The notes beneath the pieces were generated by a model that saw only the letters and a program-made list of their open reading frames with translations, made no database searches and was not told where the DNA came from. Below are positions 52,817-60,881 of a DNA stretch of 64,000 nucleotides, piece by piece; position 1 is the first letter of the stretch; every line of letters starts with the position of its first letter. Source of the stretch: Sphingomonas alpina (GTDB lineage: Bacteria > Pseudomonadota > Alphaproteobacteria > Sphingomonadales > Sphingomonadaceae); the NCBI RefSeq assembly GCF_014490665.1, contig NZ_CP061038.1, positions 5,133,461-5,197,460 on the forward strand, written 5' to 3'. The translations under genes were made by a program, and so were the position numbers.

Positions 52817-53664
52817 CACTTTGCCTCCCACACGCCGGTTGCCGCAGTGCGCGCGACATAGTCGGCGAAATTGCCCGGTGCGCGGCCCAGCGCGCGTTGC
52901 ACCCCGTCGGCGACCGGCAGGTTACGCCCGTCGAGCACGGTGGAGAAGAGGTAGACCACCAGCTCGATGATCTCCGGCGGCAGCTCAGCCTCGATCAGGC
53001 CCTGCTTGTACGCCGCCATCGGCACGCTGTGATAGCCGATCTCCCGGCCCCGCCCGCGTGCGATCTGCGCGATGGCGTCGGCAAAGCTGATCGCCTCCGG
53101 CCCGGTGACTTCATAAAGCTGGCCGCGATGCCGGGTGGTGGTCAGCGCCTCGACCGCGATATCGGCGATGTCCTCGGCATCGACGAACGGCTCGGGCGAC
53201 AAGCTGTCGGGCAGCGTGACCGCGCCAGCCAGAATCTCGTCGAGGAAGAAAATCTCGCTGAAATTCTGGAAGAACCAGCTCGCGCGGATGATCGTCCAGT
53301 CGAGCGACGTCGCCTGCAACACGCGTTCGGCGTCGACCGCCTCGGGCTCCCCGCGGCCGGAGAGAAAGACGATGTTGGTGACGCCGGCCTTCTCCGCTGC
53401 GTCGTAAAAGGCAGTCACGGTTTCGACCGCGCCGGGCACGCAGATGTCGGGCTGATAGGCGGCATAGACCGCGGACACGCCCTCGAGTGCTGCGGCCCAG
53501 GTGCTGCGGTCGTCCCAGTCGAACGCCGGCGTCGCGGAGCGCGATCCGATGCGCACAGGATATCCTGCATCCCACAGCCGCGACGCGACGCGCGAGCCCG
53601 TCTTGCCATTGGCGCCCAGCACGAGAATGGGGCTGGCTTCCGTCGTCTGTTTTCCGGTTGTCAT
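52816..53664 (-). CDS. NmrA/SDR-type NAD(P)H-binding oxidoreductase
   Basis: 282 aa. N-terminal nucleotide-binding motif LVLGANGKTGSRVASRL (G-x-x-G-x-x-G) and the extended atypical SDR pattern (GVTNIVFLSGRGEPEAVD, WTIIRASWFFQNF, PFVDAEDIADIA, YEVTGPEAISFADAI) place it with NmrA-like/azoreductase-type quinone reductases. First gene of a two-gene unit with DUF1772, divergent from a TetR regulator with dyads in between, so it is probably induced by a small aromatic or electrophile. GXXGXXG intact. Confidence 0.88.
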   Translation of the reverse strand: MTTGKQTTEASPILVLGANGKTGSRVASRLWDAGYPVRIGSRSATPAFDWDDRSTWAAALEGVSAVYAAYQPDICVPGAVETVTAFYDAAEKAGVTNIVFLSGRGEPEAVDAERVLQATSLDWTIIRASWFFQNFSEIFFLDEILAGAVTLPDSLSPEPFVDAEDIADIAVEALTTTRHRGQLYEVTGPEAISFADAIAQIARGRGREIGYHSVPMAAYKQGLIEAELPPEIIELVVYLFSTVLDGRNLPVADGVQRALGRAPGNFADYVARTAATGVWEAK

Positions 53665-53689
53665 GATCCACTCCTTCCATTAACGTGAG

Positions 53690-53733
53690 TATCACTCATA
53701 TAAAAAGTGATATACACTCACATTTTTGAGTGT
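53690..53733. promoter_or_regulatory. Two dyads in the divergent TetR/oxidoreductase promoter
   Basis: TATCACT-N9-AGTGATA at 53690-53712 and ACACTCA-N6-TGAGTGT at 53714-53733, perfect arms, within the 90-bp gap between the divergent genes. The AT-rich spacers suggest overlapping promoters. Likely operators of the adjacent TetR protein controlling both directions. Confidence 0.7.
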
Positions 53734-53754
53734 CAACGGCCGGAGTTCGAAAAA

Positions 53755-54408
53755 ATGACCGTAGTGGAACCAGTCGTCCCGGATCGTCTTGACGAGGAAG
53801 CGCCGGCGGCGCGGCGCAAGCCGATGCAGCAGCGCAGCCGCGACCGGCTCGAACGCATTCTCGGCGCTGCGTCGGAACTCATCGTGCGCACCGGCAGCGA
53901 TCAGGTGAAGATGAACGAGATTGCCGCGCTGGCGGGCATCTCGATCGGGTCGCTCTATCAATATTTCCCCGAGAAGAGCGCGCTGATCCGCACCCTGGCC
54001 GAGCGCTACAATGCCGCCAGCCGGCTGTGCATCGAGGAAGCGCTAACCGATGTGGCGGATCTCGATGCGCTGCTGCAGGCCTATGCCGGGCTGATCGATC
54101 AATATTATGAGATCGTCATGGCCGAGCCAGTGATGCGCGACATCTGGTCGGGGATGCAGGCGGACAAGCAGCTGATGGCGTTGCAGCTCGCCGAAAGTCG
54201 GGTGTGCGGGGCGCTGCTGTCGGCGGCGATGCAGCGAGTTCATCCGGAACGCGATCCGGCGCAACTGGAAATCGCGGCGTTCCTGATCTGGGAACTGGGC
54301 GAAGCGACGATCCGCCTGGCGATCTCCGTCGAGCCGGACGAGGGCAGGGCGCTGGTCGACAAGTTCAAGCGCATGACCGTGCAGGAGATCGCCGCGCCGT
54401 CGGTTTGA
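53755..54408 (+). CDS. TetR/AcrR family transcriptional regulator
   Basis: 217 aa from ATG 53755; the frame is open to 53707 but that region contains the operator. N-terminal HTH: RDRLERILGAASELIVRTG, MNEIAALAGISIGSLYQYFP (residues ~25-70), the classic TetR DNA-binding unit. The C-terminal ligand domain is helical and ordinary. Ribosome site weak (GGAG 10-11 bases upstream). Probably represses the divergent NmrA-DUF1772 unit and itself. Confidence 0.92.
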   Translation: MTVVEPVVPDRLDEEAPAARRKPMQQRSRDRLERILGAASELIVRTGSDQVKMNEIAALAGISIGSLYQYFPEKSALIRTLAERYNAASRLCIEEALTDVADLDALLQAYAGLIDQYYEIVMAEPVMRDIWSGMQADKQLMALQLAESRVCGALLSAAMQRVHPERDPAQLEIAAFLIWELGEATIRLAISVEPDEGRALVDKFKRMTVQEIAAPSV

Positions 54409-54445
54409 GGGAGCCGAGGTCATCATTGGCTGAAACCTGTGCGCT

Positions 54446-54522
54446 CCGTTCGTTTCGAGCGAAGTCGAGAAACCCCGCGCAACGCTTGAGACCTGTTTCT
54501 CGACTTCGCTCGAAACGAACGG
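54446..54522. repeat. 28-bp perfect inverted repeat, REP-like
   Basis: Arms 54446-54473 and 54495-54522 are perfect complements separated by 21 bases (arm core TTCGAGCGAAGTCGAGAAAC). Lies just after the TetR gene and before the DyP operon; it may terminate the former. The sequence is of the dispersed kind, related in style to the element at 58282. Confidence 0.8.
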
Positions 54523-54670
54523 GGAAAATCAATCCCAGACCGGAACGGACACATCCGTAACGATCGTCACCGATCTGGCCCTATCGTCTGGAGCATCGCC
54601 ATTCCGCAGCTATAGTGGCGATGCGACTCCGCGTGCTGCGAGAGTCCGGGAATCCCGAGGGGGAGCATCG

Positions 54671-55621
54671 ATGTCGAACGTCGCGGGCAAGGCCTATGGC
54701 ATGAACGTCGTCACGCCGATGCGGCCGGGCAAGACCTGGATCAACCGCTTCATCTTCATGCTCGCCCGCGCCATGCCGGGGACGCTGTCCGGGCTCCTTG
54801 GCCTGTCGCTGATCCATTTCGCGCGCTGGGTGATGATCAAGCGCGACCAATGGCCCGAACGCGGCCAGGGCAAGCAGACCCTGCAGAATGACTACATGCT
54901 GTTCTGCAGCAACTTCAACGGCACCTGGGACCAATATATCGACGCATTCGCGGATGGCATTCCCGGCGGGCTCGACACTTTCTGGTACTCGAGCACCAAA
55001 TATCCCAATTCGATCCCGATCACCCCGTTCAAAAATTACATCCGCGCCAATCAGGTCGACACCAATTATTATTACAACGCGACCCCGGGCAGCGCGCAAC
55101 GCGACATCAAGCTCGCGCTCAAGCTGAAGGCGGCGCTGCTGCGGGTCGATGCGGCAGGCGATGATGCCGCGCTTGCCGCTGCCTTTGCCGCAGTGCTGCT
55201 CGATGTGCAGGGCGGGCTCGGCGTGCCCGGCTATGCCCCGGTTGCGAGTTGCGACACCAGCGCGGCGGATCGCCATCGCTCGGAGGCGGTACGCGAACGC
55301 TGGGGCCCCAAGGGCGACGGGCCGCCGCCCGCGCTGCATGTGCTGCACGGTGTCGCGCCCGAGGTCATTGCTGCAACTGCCGGCGATGCGGCACCGCCGC
55401 TGGTCGGTGCCGCTTCGATCACCGAAGCCGCGTCACCCGTCATTGCTACCGCCGATGCTGAACAGGAGAAGGCTGCGGTGCAGGCAGCGGTGCGCGCAGT
55501 GGTCGCCGGACCGTCGCGCATCGACGAAGCGCCCAAGCTCGTGCCGGTCGAGGTCGCGCCCCCTCCGCCCGACGTTGAGTCGGGGGCTGCACCCGCCGCG
55601 AAGGAGACGCCCAATGCCTAA
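54671..55621 (+). CDS. Unknown protein of DyP peroxidase operon, member 1
   Basis: 316 aa, ATG with GAGGGGGAGC upstream. Soluble N-terminal domain of ~165 residues with landmarks SLIHFARWVMI, YMLFCSNFNGTWDQYIDAF and STKYPNSIPITPFKNYIR, then ~150 residues rich in Ala/Pro/Val/Glu that are probably disordered. The HFAR-x-V plus L-x-F-x-x-(N/D)F-(N/D) pattern is shared with the next gene product and suggests a common alpha+beta (ferredoxin-like) fold, the fold class of DyP itself. Overlaps the next gene by 8 bp. Function unknown; perhaps a partner or substrate-presenting protein for the peroxidase. Confidence 0.75.
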   Translation: MSNVAGKAYGMNVVTPMRPGKTWINRFIFMLARAMPGTLSGLLGLSLIHFARWVMIKRDQWPERGQGKQTLQNDYMLFCSNFNGTWDQYIDAFADGIPGGLDTFWYSSTKYPNSIPITPFKNYIRANQVDTNYYYNATPGSAQRDIKLALKLKAALLRVDAAGDDAALAAAFAAVLLDVQGGLGVPGYAPVASCDTSAADRHRSEAVRERWGPKGDGPPPALHVLHGVAPEVIAATAGDAAPPLVGAASITEAASPVIATADAEQEKAAVQAAVRAVVAGPSRIDEAPKLVPVEVAPPPPDVESGAAPAAKETPNA

Positions 55622-56573
55622 TCTCGACGGCGGCCATTATTTCTTTACCGGCATTGTTCCGGTCAACAATACCGGCATCGTCCAGCATGAGGCGATGAAG
55701 AGCTCGCCGATCCATATGGTGCGTGAGGCGCTGGAGACGCTGCCGACCGCGCTGCAATCACATGCGTCGGAGAAGATCGGCATCCAGAGCCCGTTCGCCC
55801 GTTCGCTGCGCACGCATTTCGCGCGCATCGTGGTGCTCGACGAGCCTTTCTATAATGGTCGCGACCATGCCGATGCCCTGGTCTCGGCGATCCGCGGCAC
55901 CGACCTGCTCGAGGCACAGCCGGTCGATGCGCTGGCCTGTCCCTATCTGCTGGTGATGATCGATTTCGACCCGGCCGACGCACAGGGAAAAGGCGAACCG
56001 CGCGGCTATTTCGAGGAGCTGTGGCGGCTGATGCCGGCCGAGCTGACTGCGGTGTTCCGCTATTGCTACGGCTTCGACGCAGTGACCGATGCGGCGAGCT
56101 TTGCCGGCTTCATCCTTGCCTGCCAGGTCGAGACGACCATGCCGTTCAACGACTATTGGGTCGGTGCGCCGCAGCTGCCGTCGCTGTCCACGGCTATGCT
56201 CGCGGCGGTCCCGATCGTCGGGCTGGCGGTGCCGCTGCTGCTCGCCTGGTGCTGGCACTGGTCGTGGTGGCAGGGGTTGTTGCTGGGGATCGGCGGCGCG
56301 CTGCTCGGTGTGCTGATCGATTACTGGCTGGTGATGCGGCGCGGCGGCAAGCCGTTCCCGGCGGCGCCCAATTCGACGCTGCGCGACGTGCTCAAGGCGC
56401 TCTATCTGCAACAGGCCTTCACCCGTTTCGTGATCGCGCGACAGGGCGCCGATCCGGCCACGCTCGGCCCCGCCTTCCGCGCTTTTCTCGCCGAGCATCG
56501 CCCCGGCGATCTCGATGCGCCGACCCAATCGCCCGGCGTGATCCGCAGCCATTTCCCGAAAGGCGCCGCATGA
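55614..56573 (+). CDS. Unknown membrane-anchored protein of DyP operon, member 2
   Basis: 319 aa, ATG overlapping member 1 by 8 bp. N-terminal ~190 residues include GGHYFFTGIVPVNNTGIV, SPFARSLRTHFARIVVLDEP and PYLLVMIDFDPADAQGKG, similar in layout to member 1. Two hydrophobic segments follow at about 200-240 (MLAAVPIVGLAVPLLLAWCW, WQGLLLGIGGALLGVLIDYW), then a ~75-residue cytoplasm-facing tail. It may dock the peroxidase complex to the membrane. ATGA overlap with the DyP gene. Family not named by me. Confidence 0.75.
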   Translation: MPNLDGGHYFFTGIVPVNNTGIVQHEAMKSSPIHMVREALETLPTALQSHASEKIGIQSPFARSLRTHFARIVVLDEPFYNGRDHADALVSAIRGTDLLEAQPVDALACPYLLVMIDFDPADAQGKGEPRGYFEELWRLMPAELTAVFRYCYGFDAVTDAASFAGFILACQVETTMPFNDYWVGAPQLPSLSTAMLAAVPIVGLAVPLLLAWCWHWSWWQGLLLGIGGALLGVLIDYWLVMRRGGKPFPAAPNSTLRDVLKALYLQQAFTRFVIARQGADPATLGPAFRAFLAEHRPGDLDAPTQSPGVIRSHFPKGAA

Positions 56574-58243
56574 CCGCGCTCGACCTCGCCGATATCCAGG
56601 GCGGCATCCTGCGCGCTTATGGGCAGAGTTTTCCCAAGGCGCGCTACTTCTTCCTGACGATCCGCAACGCCGCCAAGGGCCGGCAGTTCGTCGAGCAATT
56701 GCGGCCGCGCATCACCACTGCCGCGCGCTGGAAGGATCCCAATCGCGGCGAGGCGCTGCTGCGGACGCGCAACCCGCGGGTCAAGGATGTGGTCCGCGCC
56801 GAGGGCGTGCCGGACTATCCGGGCGAGGTGCAGCTGATCAAACCCAGGGTCACGCTCAACATCGCCTTCACCTTTTACGGGCTCGCTGCGCTCGAAGTGC
56901 CAACCCGTACGCTGCGCGCCATGCCCGATGAGTTCATCGACGGGATGGAGCGGCGAGCCTCGATTCTGGGTGACGATCCGTTCCTCGACAGCCGTGATGC
57001 GGTGTGGCGCAATTCGGAAGGAAAGAATCGCGTCCATCTGCTCGTTTCGATGAATGCCGGGATGAACCCGGACGGCACGCCGATCGCTGAGCTGGAGGAG
57101 GAGACGCGCTGGCTCCAGCAGCTTTGCGCGGACTCCAAGGGCGGTGTGGTGCTGCTCTCCGGGACCGGACCGGACGACGCGCTGTGGCAGGAAATGTCGG
57201 CGGTGCTGCGCGAGGATAATGGTGCGTTCTGGCCGACCAACAAGGAACATTTCGGCCTGTCCGACGGCTTCGGCGACCCGGTGTTCGCCGGGCAATTGTC
57301 GGGCGAGGCGGAACGATTGCGCATGATCGGTGGCGGCAAGATCCTGCCCGACCAGAGCTGGGCGCCGCTCGCGCCCGGCGAGTTCCTGCTCGGCTATGTC
57401 GACGAGGCGCAGGAGATTCCCGGCGCGGCGATGCCGATCGAATTCAGCCGCAACGGCACCTTCATGGCCTATCGCAAGCTGCATGAGAATGTCGCCAGCT
57501 TCGCAAACTATATCGAGCGGGCGGGCGAGCATTACGCGCGGATGTTCAACATCGCCGACCCGGAGGAAGCGCGCGAGACGGTCAAGGCCAAGATGGTCGG
57601 GCGGTGGAGCGACGGCGTGCCGCTGATGGCCGCGCCGACGCATGCCGACTGGGAGCGTTTCAAGGCCGAACTCGCCGCTGCCCATGCCGCAGGCGACAAG
57701 CCGAAACTAGCGCAGCTCGCGCTGAAATATACTGACTTCAATTACCGCCCCGACCCGGCCGGAGCGACCTGCCCGGTGACCTCGCATCTGCGCCGCGCCA
57801 ATCCGCGCGACATGCTCGATCCGAATTTCACCTCGCCCGATGCGAAGAGCTGGGACGGGTCGGCCCTGGTCAATCGCCGCCGCATCCTGCGCCGCGGCCT
57901 TCCTTACGGCCATGTCGATCCCGCCGCGCCCGATGATGCCAATGAGCAGGGCATCATCTTCATGGCGATCTGCTCCAGCCTGTTCCGTCAGTTCGAGTTC
58001 GTCCAGCAGCAATGGATGCAATATGGGCTCGACTTCAACGCCGGCAGCGACACCTGCCCGATCGTCGGCAATCATGACGAGGAAGCGAAGCTGGTGGTCG
58101 TCACCGATCCGGCGACCGCGCGTCAGCCCTTCCTGTGCGACCATATCCCGCAACTGGTCGAATCGCGCGGCGGAGATTATTTCTTCGTCCCCAGCATGAC
58201 CGCGCTGCGCATGATCGGCATGGGCATTATCGACCCGACCTGA
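56570..58243 (+). CDS. DyP-type heme peroxidase
   Basis: 557 aa, ATG in ATGA overlap. Core motifs: IQGGILRAYG at the start, LSDGFGDPVFAG (the G-x-x-D-G-type distal loop with catalytic Asp), and heme-ligand histidine, His406 in CPVTSHLRRANPRD, the diagnostic DyP stretch. C-terminal RGLPYG and GIIFMAICSSLFRQFEFVQQ complete the second ferredoxin-like half. No signal peptide, so it acts in the cytoplasm or with its membrane-anchored operon partner. Larger than the shorter encapsulin-type DyPs; closest to the long bacterial class. Reaction: H2O2-dependent oxidation of dyes, phenols or other electron donors. Confidence 0.9.
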   Translation: MTALDLADIQGGILRAYGQSFPKARYFFLTIRNAAKGRQFVEQLRPRITTAARWKDPNRGEALLRTRNPRVKDVVRAEGVPDYPGEVQLIKPRVTLNIAFTFYGLAALEVPTRTLRAMPDEFIDGMERRASILGDDPFLDSRDAVWRNSEGKNRVHLLVSMNAGMNPDGTPIAELEEETRWLQQLCADSKGGVVLLSGTGPDDALWQEMSAVLREDNGAFWPTNKEHFGLSDGFGDPVFAGQLSGEAERLRMIGGGKILPDQSWAPLAPGEFLLGYVDEAQEIPGAAMPIEFSRNGTFMAYRKLHENVASFANYIERAGEHYARMFNIADPEEARETVKAKMVGRWSDGVPLMAAPTHADWERFKAELAAAHAAGDKPKLAQLALKYTDFNYRPDPAGATCPVTSHLRRANPRDMLDPNFTSPDAKSWDGSALVNRRRILRRGLPYGHVDPAAPDDANEQGIIFMAICSSLFRQFEFVQQQWMQYGLDFNAGSDTCPIVGNHDEEAKLVVVTDPATARQPFLCDHIPQLVESRGGDYFFVPSMTALRMIGMGIIDPT

Positions 58244-58281
58244 AGGGTGTTCTTTCTCGTTTTGAATGAATCCATTTTATT

Positions 58282-58363
58282 CCGTTCGCACTGAGCTTGT
58301 CGAAGGGCCGTTCTTCTTCTGCGGCAAGACAGAACAGGGCTTCGACAGGCTCAGCCCGAACGG
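58282..58363. repeat. REP-like imperfect inverted repeat
   Basis: 27-bp arms at 58282-58308 and 58337-58363, complementary except for about five positions (core CTTCGACA-GCTCAG). Lies between the DyP gene and the imu cassette; possible terminator of the DyP operon. Confidence 0.7.
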
Positions 58364-58435
58364 AGAGAGGTGGTCTTTCCCAATCGTATTCGCTCCGGCA
58401 GCCTTGACTCAGCTCTATCCTTGCGCCCAATAATG

Positions 58436-58450
58436 GAACATATCAGGAAC
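58436..58450 (+). promoter_or_regulatory. LexA (SOS) box of imuA
   Basis: GAAC-N7-GAAC, the alphaproteobacterial LexA box (GTTC-N7-GTTC on the other strand), exact in both half-sites. Its downstream half overlaps the AGGA that serves as imuA ribosome site, and the box ends four bases before the ATG at 58455. Confidence 0.88.
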
Positions 58451-58454
58451 GATC

Positions 58455-59282
58455 ATGGCCGAGTCGCTCTCACCCCTTACCGCGCTTCGGCAGCGGATCG
58501 CCGCCATGGCGGGGGTACAGGCGGCCGAGTCAGCCGATCTCGCCTCGCTCGGTCATGCCGGGATCGATGCGCGATTGGAAGGCGGATTGGCGCGCGGGCA
58601 ATTGCATGAGGTGATTGCCGGCGAGGCCGATGATGCGAGCAGCGCGGCGGGCTTCGCCTCGATGCTCGCGCGGCGCGTCGTACCGGAGAAGGTGGCGATC
58701 ATCTGGCTGCGCGAAGGGGAAGCGCAGCGCGGCGGGGGCGGGCTTTATGCACCGGGGCTGGTCGATCTCGGGATCGATCCGACGCGGCTGGTGATCGGGG
58801 TGCTGCCCGATGCGTTGTCGCTGCTGCGCGTCGCGGCGGAGGTGGTGCGCTGTCCCGATGTCGGGGTGGCAGTGATCGAATTGTGGAAGAGCCCGCGCGC
58901 GCTCGACCTGACCGCGACGCGGCGTCTCGCGGTGGCGGCGGAGAGTTCGGGGGTAACCGCCTTGCTGCTGCGTGTCGCCGCCGAGGAAGCGCCAAGTGCG
59001 GCGCATACCCGCTGGCGGGTGCGCAGCGCCGCGGCGCTGCCGCTTGAGGCGGATGCGCCGGGGCACACGGCGCTCGAGGTGGAATTGGTGCGTCAGCGCG
59101 GCGGGAGGGCCGGGGGGCGATGGATTTTGGAGTGGGATCGTGACCAGGCTATCTTCCGCGACCAGTCGGGCGCCGGCCAGAGAAAGCAGCAGACCAGTAG
59201 TGCGCGAGGTGCGGCGCTATCTGGCGTTGTGGTTTCCGCTGTTTCCGGCCAACCGCCTCGCCCGCACCGGCGCACCGGATGA
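58455..59282 (+). CDS. imuA: ImuA, SOS mutagenesis protein
   Basis: 275 aa from ATG 58455. RecA/SulA-related fold with LARGQLHEVIAGEADDASSA in place of a clear Walker A loop, VAIIWLREGEAQRGGGGLYA and GVAVIELWKSPRALDLTATR (residues ~130-155). The pattern fits ImuA of imuA-imuB-dnaE2 cassettes, which act together in error-prone translesion synthesis; ImuA is needed but not a polymerase. A LexA box lies directly upstream. The 3' end overlaps imuB by about 80 bp and the last ~35 residues are Ser/Pro/Arg-rich. Confidence 0.9.
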   Translation: MAESLSPLTALRQRIAAMAGVQAAESADLASLGHAGIDARLEGGLARGQLHEVIAGEADDASSAAGFASMLARRVVPEKVAIIWLREGEAQRGGGGLYAPGLVDLGIDPTRLVIGVLPDALSLLRVAAEVVRCPDVGVAVIELWKSPRALDLTATRRLAVAAESSGVTALLLRVAAEEAPSAAHTRWRVRSAAALPLEADAPGHTALEVELVRQRGGRAGGRWILEWDRDQAIFRDQSGAGQRKQQTSSARGAALSGVVVSAVSGQPPRPHRRTG

Positions 59283-60726
59283 TGCACCCTATGCATTTGT
59301 CGAGAAGCAGCGCGGCGCGATGCGCATTGTCGCGGTCGACGCCGCCGCGCACGCTTTGGGGCTCGGGCCGGGACTGACGCTGGCCGATGCGCGGGCGCGC
59401 GTGCCTGAGCTTGCCGTGGTCGACCATGATCCGGCCGCCGATCTCGCCTTGCTCGATCGCATCGCCGATGGCTGCGACCGTTACACGCCGCTGGTCGCGG
59501 TCGAGCCGCCCGACGGCCTGACGCTCGATATCACCGGCTGCGGTCAGGGCTTTGCCGATGAGGCCGCACTCGCCGCCGATATCGAGGCGCGGCTGAGCGC
59601 CTATGGCATGAAGCTGCGCCACGCGATCGCCGGCACGCCTGAAGCCGCGCAGGCACTCGCCCGCTACCAGACCATGCCCGCGACCGACGAGCAGGCGGCG
59701 GTACGCCGCTTGCCCATCGCCGCGCTCGACCTGGACGAGGAGACCGAGCTGGCACTGCGGCGCGCGGGGCTGAAGACCATCGCCGATCTCGCCGCCCGCC
59801 CGACCGCGCCGCTCTCGACTCGCTTCGGCGAAGACGTGACGGCATTGCTCGCGCGCCTGCTCGGCAAGTCGGACAGCCGCATTACGCCGCGCCGTGTGCC
59901 GCCGGCGCTGCTGGTCGAGCGCCGCCTGGCCGAACCGATCGCGCGTACCGAACATGCGCTGGCGATCCTTGGCGAGCTGGTTGCGGAAGCGGCGGAGACG
60001 ATGGAGGAACGCCATCTCGGCGGCCGCCGCTTCGCCGCGCGCTTCTTCCGCAGCGATGGGATCGCGATCGACCTCGCGGTCGAGACCAGCCTGGCGGTGC
60101 GCGACCCGGTGATCGTGATGCGGTTGTTCGACGAACGGCTCGACAGTCTGGCCGATCCGCTCGACCCCGGTTACGGTTTTGACCTGATCCGGCTCGCGGT
60201 GCCCGTGCTCGCCCCGCTCGCGCCGACGCAATTGCTGCTCGAGGGCGGCGAAGTTGCGGCAGGCGAACTGGCCGCGCTGATCGACCGGCTGAGCGTGCGC
60301 ATGGGGCGTGGTCGTTTCCGCCGGCTGACGCCGCGCGATACGCATATTCCCGAACAGGCGGTGCTGGCACTGCCCGCGATCGAAGCGGCGGCACCGGAAA
60401 GCTGGCCGCAGCCGGAGGTTGGAGAGCCGCCGCTGCGGCCTTTACACCTGTTCGATCCGCCCCAGGCGATCCAGGTCACTGCCGAAGTTCCCGATGGCCC
60501 GCCGCGTCAGTTCCGCTGGCGCCGCACCTTGCATGAAGTGACGCGGTTCGAAGGCCCCGAACGCATCGCCGCCGAATGGTGGAAGCGCGATACCGGCCAA
60601 GGCCTGACGCGCGATTATTACCGCATCGAGGACGCGCGCGGGCGGCGTTTCTGGGTGTTCCGGCATGGGCTGTACGGCAGCGAGAAGAGCGATCCGGGCT
60701 GGTATGTGCATGGACTGTTCGCGTGA
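59200..60726 (+). CDS. imuB: ImuB, Y-family polymerase-like protein
   Basis: 508 aa from GTG 59200 (VREVRRYLALWFPLFPANRL), the usual ImuB beginning; GTG 59140 is an alternative. Y-family palm/finger pieces (RIVAVDAAAHALGLGPGLTLA, DGLTLDITGCGQGFADEAAL, thumb-like LRRAGLKTIADLAARP) and a C-terminal extension (PPRQFRWRRTLHEVTRFEGPERIAAEWW, quoted in parts) are present. As in other ImuB proteins, the acidic catalytic residues of true Y-polymerases are not evident, in line with its role as a clamp-binding hub for DnaE2. Overlaps imuA. Confidence 0.9.
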   Translation: MREVRRYLALWFPLFPANRLARTGAPDDAPYAFVEKQRGAMRIVAVDAAAHALGLGPGLTLADARARVPELAVVDHDPAADLALLDRIADGCDRYTPLVAVEPPDGLTLDITGCGQGFADEAALAADIEARLSAYGMKLRHAIAGTPEAAQALARYQTMPATDEQAAVRRLPIAALDLDEETELALRRAGLKTIADLAARPTAPLSTRFGEDVTALLARLLGKSDSRITPRRVPPALLVERRLAEPIARTEHALAILGELVAEAAETMEERHLGGRRFAARFFRSDGIAIDLAVETSLAVRDPVIVMRLFDERLDSLADPLDPGYGFDLIRLAVPVLAPLAPTQLLLEGGEVAAGELAALIDRLSVRMGRGRFRRLTPRDTHIPEQAVLALPAIEAAAPESWPQPEVGEPPLRPLHLFDPPQAIQVTAEVPDGPPRQFRWRRTLHEVTRFEGPERIAAEWWKRDTGQGLTRDYYRIEDARGRRFWVFRHGLYGSEKSDPGWYVHGLFA

Positions 60727-60743
60727 TGGGCGCGCCTTACTTG

Positions 60744-60874
60744 TTCCCCTCCCTGGAAAGGAGGGGCTGGGGGTGGGTAGCGAGCGTAGCGAGCTTTTTA
60801 CCGCTGCGGCGCGCGGATCACCCGGCGCTGGTGCGCCGGTACCCACCCCGACCCCTCCCTTCCAGGGAGGGGAG
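60744..60874. repeat. REP-like inverted repeat between imuB and dnaE2
   Basis: 35-bp arms (60744-60779 and 60840-60874) are almost complementary and purine/pyrimidine rich. The right arm contains GGGAGGGGAG, the only candidate ribosome site for dnaE2. The left arm begins 18 bp after the imuB stop. Confidence 0.75.
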
Positions 60875-60881
60875 AAGTGCG

